A stretch of 8,752 nt of DNA from an uncultured Collinsella sp. (GTDB lineage Bacteria > Actinomycetota > Coriobacteriia > Coriobacteriales > Coriobacteriaceae), in assembly GCA_900553415.1 (NCBI GenBank), contig USDH01000046.1, positions 1-8,752 of the forward strand, read 5' to 3'. The notes below the pieces were generated by a model. The model saw nothing but the letters and a program-made list of their open reading frames with translations, did no database searches and was not told the DNA's origin. The position numbers were made by a program, and so were the translations under genes. Shown in pieces: positions 7,141-8,752 of the stretch. The first letter of the stretch is position 1. The number at the start of each line of letters is the position of its first letter.

Positions 7141-7245
7141 GTTTTGGCAGGTTGGAATTATTCTCTAGAAGCTATAAAGGTGAGTGTATTACATGCGTAC
7201 ACCTAGGGGAGATTTCACGCTCATTTCTGAAGGATGTAGTACGTT

Positions 7246-7261
7246 TGTAATATCGTTTACA
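7246..7261. promoter_or_regulatory. Dyad TGTAA-N6-TTACA with CRP/FNR-like geometry
   Basis: TGTAA (7246-7250) and TTACA (7257-7261) are perfect inverted half-sites separated by TATCGT. Five-base half-sites with a six-base spacer are the layout of CRP/FNR-family operators, though the half-sites are neither TGTGA nor TTGAT. It lies between the two divergent genes and could serve either. Confidence 0.3.
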
Positions 7262-7298
7262 CTCAATTACTCTAGTGCAATAAAGTAGTGGTTGTAAG

Positions 7299-7339
7299 AT
7301 TGGCTATTATTAGCCGATGCTGTATTTGACTATTCAAAT
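7299..7339 (+). promoter_or_regulatory. Putative promoter with two tandem dyads for the toxin-antitoxin pair
   Basis: Dyad 1 is ATTGGCTA-TTAT-TAGCCGAT (7299-7318, one G-T pair). Dyad 2 is ATTTGA-CTAT-TCAAAT (7324-7339, perfect). A weak promoter, TTGGCT at 7300-7305 and TATTTG at 7323-7328 with a 17-base spacer, lies under both dyads, the first over -35 and the second over -10. This layout fits autorepression by a ribbon-helix-helix antitoxin, as known for RelB/DinJ operons. The two dyads do not share one sequence, so they may not bind the same protein. Confidence 0.4.
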
Positions 7340-7365
7340 TGCACGCTCATTAAGGGAGGCCAGTG

Positions 7366-7689
7366 ATGTCATCGACTCAAAAACGAGCCATCCTGCAGGT
7401 GCGCATTCGCGAGGAAGACAAGCAGCATGCCGAGCGTCTCTACGACGCCATGGGCACATCGCTCGCCGAGGCCGTCCGTCTTTTTGTCGCGCAGAGCATT
7501 TTGATGCGCAAGCTTCCCTTTCAGCCGGTCGCCGTGCGCTCAAAGGACGGCACCGCCGCCTATGGATCGCTCAAAGCATATGGGGACCCCAATCGCCGCT
7601 CCGAGGAGCGCAATGCCTGGATTGAGTACCTTGCTACAGAAAGCGACGATTCGATTTTGGGTCCCGAGGAAGTAGATATCCATGAGTAG
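7366..7689 (+). CDS. RelB/DinJ-family antitoxin
   Basis: A 107-residue protein. Residues 8-55 have the RelB/DinJ ribbon-helix-helix pattern: a beta strand (AILQVRIREE), helix 1 (DKQHAERLYDAMG), then TSLAEAVRLFVAQSILMRKLPFQP, where the turn before helix 2 and the ending 'xxLPFxP' are typical. This domain dimerises, binds its own operator and neutralises the partner toxin. The C-terminal half (60-107) is acidic and probably contacts the toxin; the segment GSLKAYGDP (67-75) looks like a conserved toxin-binding motif, which is an inference. ATG 7366 is chosen over the preceding in-frame GTG 7363 because GGGAGG (7354-7359) is then better spaced. The stop TAG overlaps the start of the next gene by 8 bases, the usual antitoxin-toxin layout. 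RelB proteins usually pair with RelE/YafQ toxins, so a PIN partner makes this a mixed pair. Confidence 0.82.
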   Translation: MSSTQKRAILQVRIREEDKQHAERLYDAMGTSLAEAVRLFVAQSILMRKLPFQPVAVRSKDGTAAYGSLKAYGDPNRRSEERNAWIEYLATESDDSILGPEEVDIHE

Positions 7690-8158
7690 CACCATCATCG
7701 ACGAGACCGTCATCCTACGCTACCTGCTTGACGACGACGAAGTTCTGTCACCGCGCGCCGCCAAGGTCATCGCCACGCGCACTGCTCGTGTCTACCCCGA
7801 AATCATCACGCGCGTCGTGGTCACGCTGCGCGACGTCTATAAGGTTCCCCGCGTTGAGATTGCTGCGGCCATGAAAAGGCTGCTCGATGACGTCATGGTC
7901 GACGAGCCCACCGTTGTCGCCCTTGCCGTCAAACTCTTTGGCAAGACCCATATGGACTTTTCCGACTGCCTCCTCGCAGCCCGAACCGCCATCTACAACG
8001 ATGATGTCGTGAGCTTTGGCAAGCCCATCATCCAAGGCATGATCGATTACCGCCGTAAACGCCAAACCGCCACCGACGCCCGCGACCGCGCCGCCGAAGC
8101 CCGCAGCCACGGCACCGACGCCACCATCGACAAGCTCCGCCACCACGGTCGCCACTAA
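7682..8158 (+). CDS. PIN-domain (VapC-like) toxin protein, possibly catalytically impaired
   Basis: A 158-residue protein. Residues 4-118 fit the PIN fold of predicted RNases: IIDETVILRYLLDDDEVLSP (5-24), YPEIITRVVVTLRDVYKV (38-55) and HMDFSDCLLAARTAI (90-104), then VVSFGKPI (109-116). PIN nucleases use four acidic residues around Mg2+. D7 and D95 (with D92 nearby) are present. The second position, normally Glu in 'PEVLAEVVYVL', is R44, and the fourth, normally Asp in 'xFDK', is G113. Activity may therefore be lost or altered. Residues 119-158 form a basic, Ala/Arg/His-rich tail beyond the normal PIN length. ATG 7682 overlaps the antitoxin stop (ATGAGTAG) and has AGGAAG about nine bases upstream. 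The gene is followed after 14 bases by a terminator-like hairpin. The PIN family call is good; a toxin role is inferred from the antitoxin neighbour. Confidence 0.78.
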   Translation: MSSTIIDETVILRYLLDDDEVLSPRAAKVIATRTARVYPEIITRVVVTLRDVYKVPRVEIAAAMKRLLDDVMVDEPTVVALAVKLFGKTHMDFSDCLLAARTAIYNDDVVSFGKPIIQGMIDYRRKRQTATDARDRAAEARSHGTDATIDKLRHHGRH

Positions 8159-8172
8159 CCCCATCCCCTCCT

Positions 8173-8244
8173 AAGTTGCGGTGAAATAGTTCCTGGTTTT
8201 AGGCTTTTCGGGCTTTTCAGGAACTATTTCACCGCAACTTTTTT
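8173..8244 (+). terminator. Long perfect hairpin with T-tract after the toxin-antitoxin pair
   Basis: The 23-base arm 8173-8195 (begins AAGTTGCGG, ends AGTTCCTG) is perfectly complementary to 8218-8240 (begins CAGGAACT, ends CCGCAACTT). The 22-base loop contains two copies of a GGCTTTTC-like repeat. The right arm runs into six T (8239-8244), as in a Rho-independent terminator for plus-strand transcripts. The mirror strand has no U-tract. A 23-bp perfect stem is unusually long for an ordinary terminator, so it could also belong to a dispersed palindromic repeat family. Confidence 0.75.
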
Positions 8245-8284
8245 AAGGGCAGGTTTTAATACCGTCGAAAGGCCATTATCGACC

Positions 8285-8314
8285 GTTTGCCGATGTGCCC
8301 ACCTCCGTTATAAG
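8285..8314 (+). promoter_or_regulatory. Possible promoter of the right-edge AbiEi-like gene
   Basis: TTGCCG (8287-8292) and TATAAG (8309-8314) are separated by 16 bases, a weak -35 and a fair -10. The start codon at 8424 would then follow a leader of about 100 bases. The spacer between the terminator and the gene (8245-8423) shows no open frame of note. Confidence 0.3.
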
Positions 8315-8423
8315 CTCCTGACCTGCACCGTCAAGCTTTTGGTCAGTTCATGGCAAGGTCCGACAGAATGAATATGCGATAGCTTGATGTCATTCGTTCC
8401 CTCTCAATGCCTTGGGGTCGCCA

Positions 8424-8752
8424 ATGAGCAACGATGACCGCTGTACTAAACCACAGGTAAAGCTATTCTTCTCGATATTCGAGGCTCATCAAGACGGACG
8501 CCTGTTTGTAGCTACGGAAAAATGGGATGAACGTTGCGCCTACGCACTCATGAAAAAACAATTGATCGTTCGACTCTATAACCACGTATATGCCGACCCT
8601 GCATATTGGAATGACCTTGGTATAGAAGATCGAATCTTTCAGCTGGCATTCGCCATTGCGATCGTTGAACCGGATGCCGTGTTTTGCGGAGCAACGGCGG
8701 CGCTGCTCTATGGCATCGGCTCTGCACACACGCTTCTCGACAAGGTGCAAGT
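8424..8752 (+). CDS. AbiEi-like antitoxin / transcriptional-regulator-type protein (partial, C-terminus beyond window)
   Basis: An open frame of 109 codons that runs off the right edge. Residues 12-65 look like a winged-helix domain (LFFSIFEAHQDGRLFVATEK, then WDERCAYALMKKQLIVRLYN and HVYADPAYW). Residues 77-101 contain RIFQLAFAIAIVEPDAVFCG followed by ATAALLYGI. The pattern 'lxRLxxxVYxDP...W' followed by 'r...A.A....P.aVxcGxTAAxLyG' is that of AbiEi-family antitoxins and related actinobacterial proteins that often carry a C-terminal nuclease-like (DUF559-type) domain. That C-terminal part lies outside the window. The only in-frame start alternative after the TGA at 8385 is TTG 8412, so ATG 8424 is preferred although only a weak GGGG (8414-8417) precedes it. 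Whether an AbiEii-type toxin follows cannot be seen. Confidence 0.6.
   Translation, partial: MSNDDRCTKPQVKLFFSIFEAHQDGRLFVATEKWDERCAYALMKKQLIVRLYNHVYADPAYWNDLGIEDRIFQLAFAIAIVEPDAVFCGATAALLYGIGSAHTLLDKVQ

Larger units (their letters stand above)
6937..7365. other. Divergent intergenic control region without a convincing gene
   Basis: These 429 bases separate the minus-strand FHL operon from the plus-strand toxin-antitoxin pair. They are clearly more AT-rich than the flanking genes from about 7060 to 7345. I see no protein-coding signal with a good ribosome binding site, apart from the possible N-terminal extension of hydN up to 7044. The region holds several dyads, listed separately, and candidate promoters for both directions. 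Confidence 0.7.

Noticed and set aside
7141..7365. CRISPR array, tRNA or insertion-sequence end in the intergenic region
   Set aside because: There are no regularly spaced direct repeats, no cloverleaf pattern and no transposase fragment or target-site duplication.
7317..7625. Alternative plus- and minus-strand ORFs over the antitoxin gene
   Set aside because: They have no ribosome binding site or recognisable sequence, and the RelB/DinJ frame explains the region.
8463..8750. Minus-strand ORF of 95 codons at the right edge
   Set aside because: It is antisense to the AbiEi-like frame, which has family-like motifs and a plausible start; the minus-strand translation shows nothing recognisable.

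Overview
The window looks like a chromosomal segment of a high-GC anaerobic fermenter. My best guess is a gut Coriobacteriia (Collinsella-like) actinobacterium. This rests on the GC-rich coding sequence, the formate-hydrogenlyase genes, a selenocysteine codon and an actinobacterial-type AbiEi-like gene at the right edge. It is an inference, because the window has no rRNA or other phylogenetic marker.

Bases 1-6936 (minus strand, read right to left) are the front part of a formate hydrogenlyase (FHL) operon in the order hydN-like, fdhF, hyfA, hyfB, hyfC, hyfD. The operon continues past the left edge, where the remaining membrane subunits, the large and small [NiFe] subunits and possibly maturation genes would be expected. 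FdhF is read through an in-frame TGA (Sec140) that is followed by a well-formed SECIS hairpin. Electrons from formate would pass from FdhF through four-cluster ferredoxin-like proteins (HyfA, perhaps HydN) to a group 4 membrane-bound [NiFe] hydrogenase. HyfB, HyfC and HyfD form part of its ion-pumping membrane arm. Gaps between genes are short (an 8-nt overlap to 78 nt). A very stable GC-rich hairpin lies between fdhF and hyfA and probably tunes expression of the hydrogenase genes relative to the dehydrogenase.

Bases 6937-7365 are a divergent control region without a convincing gene. It contains dyads next to -10-like boxes on the minus strand (facing hydN), a 16-bp dyad of CRP/FNR-like spacing, and two tandem dyads over a possible plus-strand promoter for the toxin-antitoxin pair.

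Bases 7366-8158 (plus strand) encode a RelB/DinJ-type antitoxin overlapping by 8 nt a PIN-domain (VapC-like) protein. Two of the four usual acidic PIN positions are substituted in that protein. The pair ends at a terminator-like hairpin with a perfect 23-bp stem (8173-8240). After a 183-nt spacer, a gene resembling AbiEi-type antitoxin or regulator proteins starts at 8424 and runs off the right edge. The right third is therefore accessory, toxin-antitoxin-type DNA next to an energy-metabolism operon.
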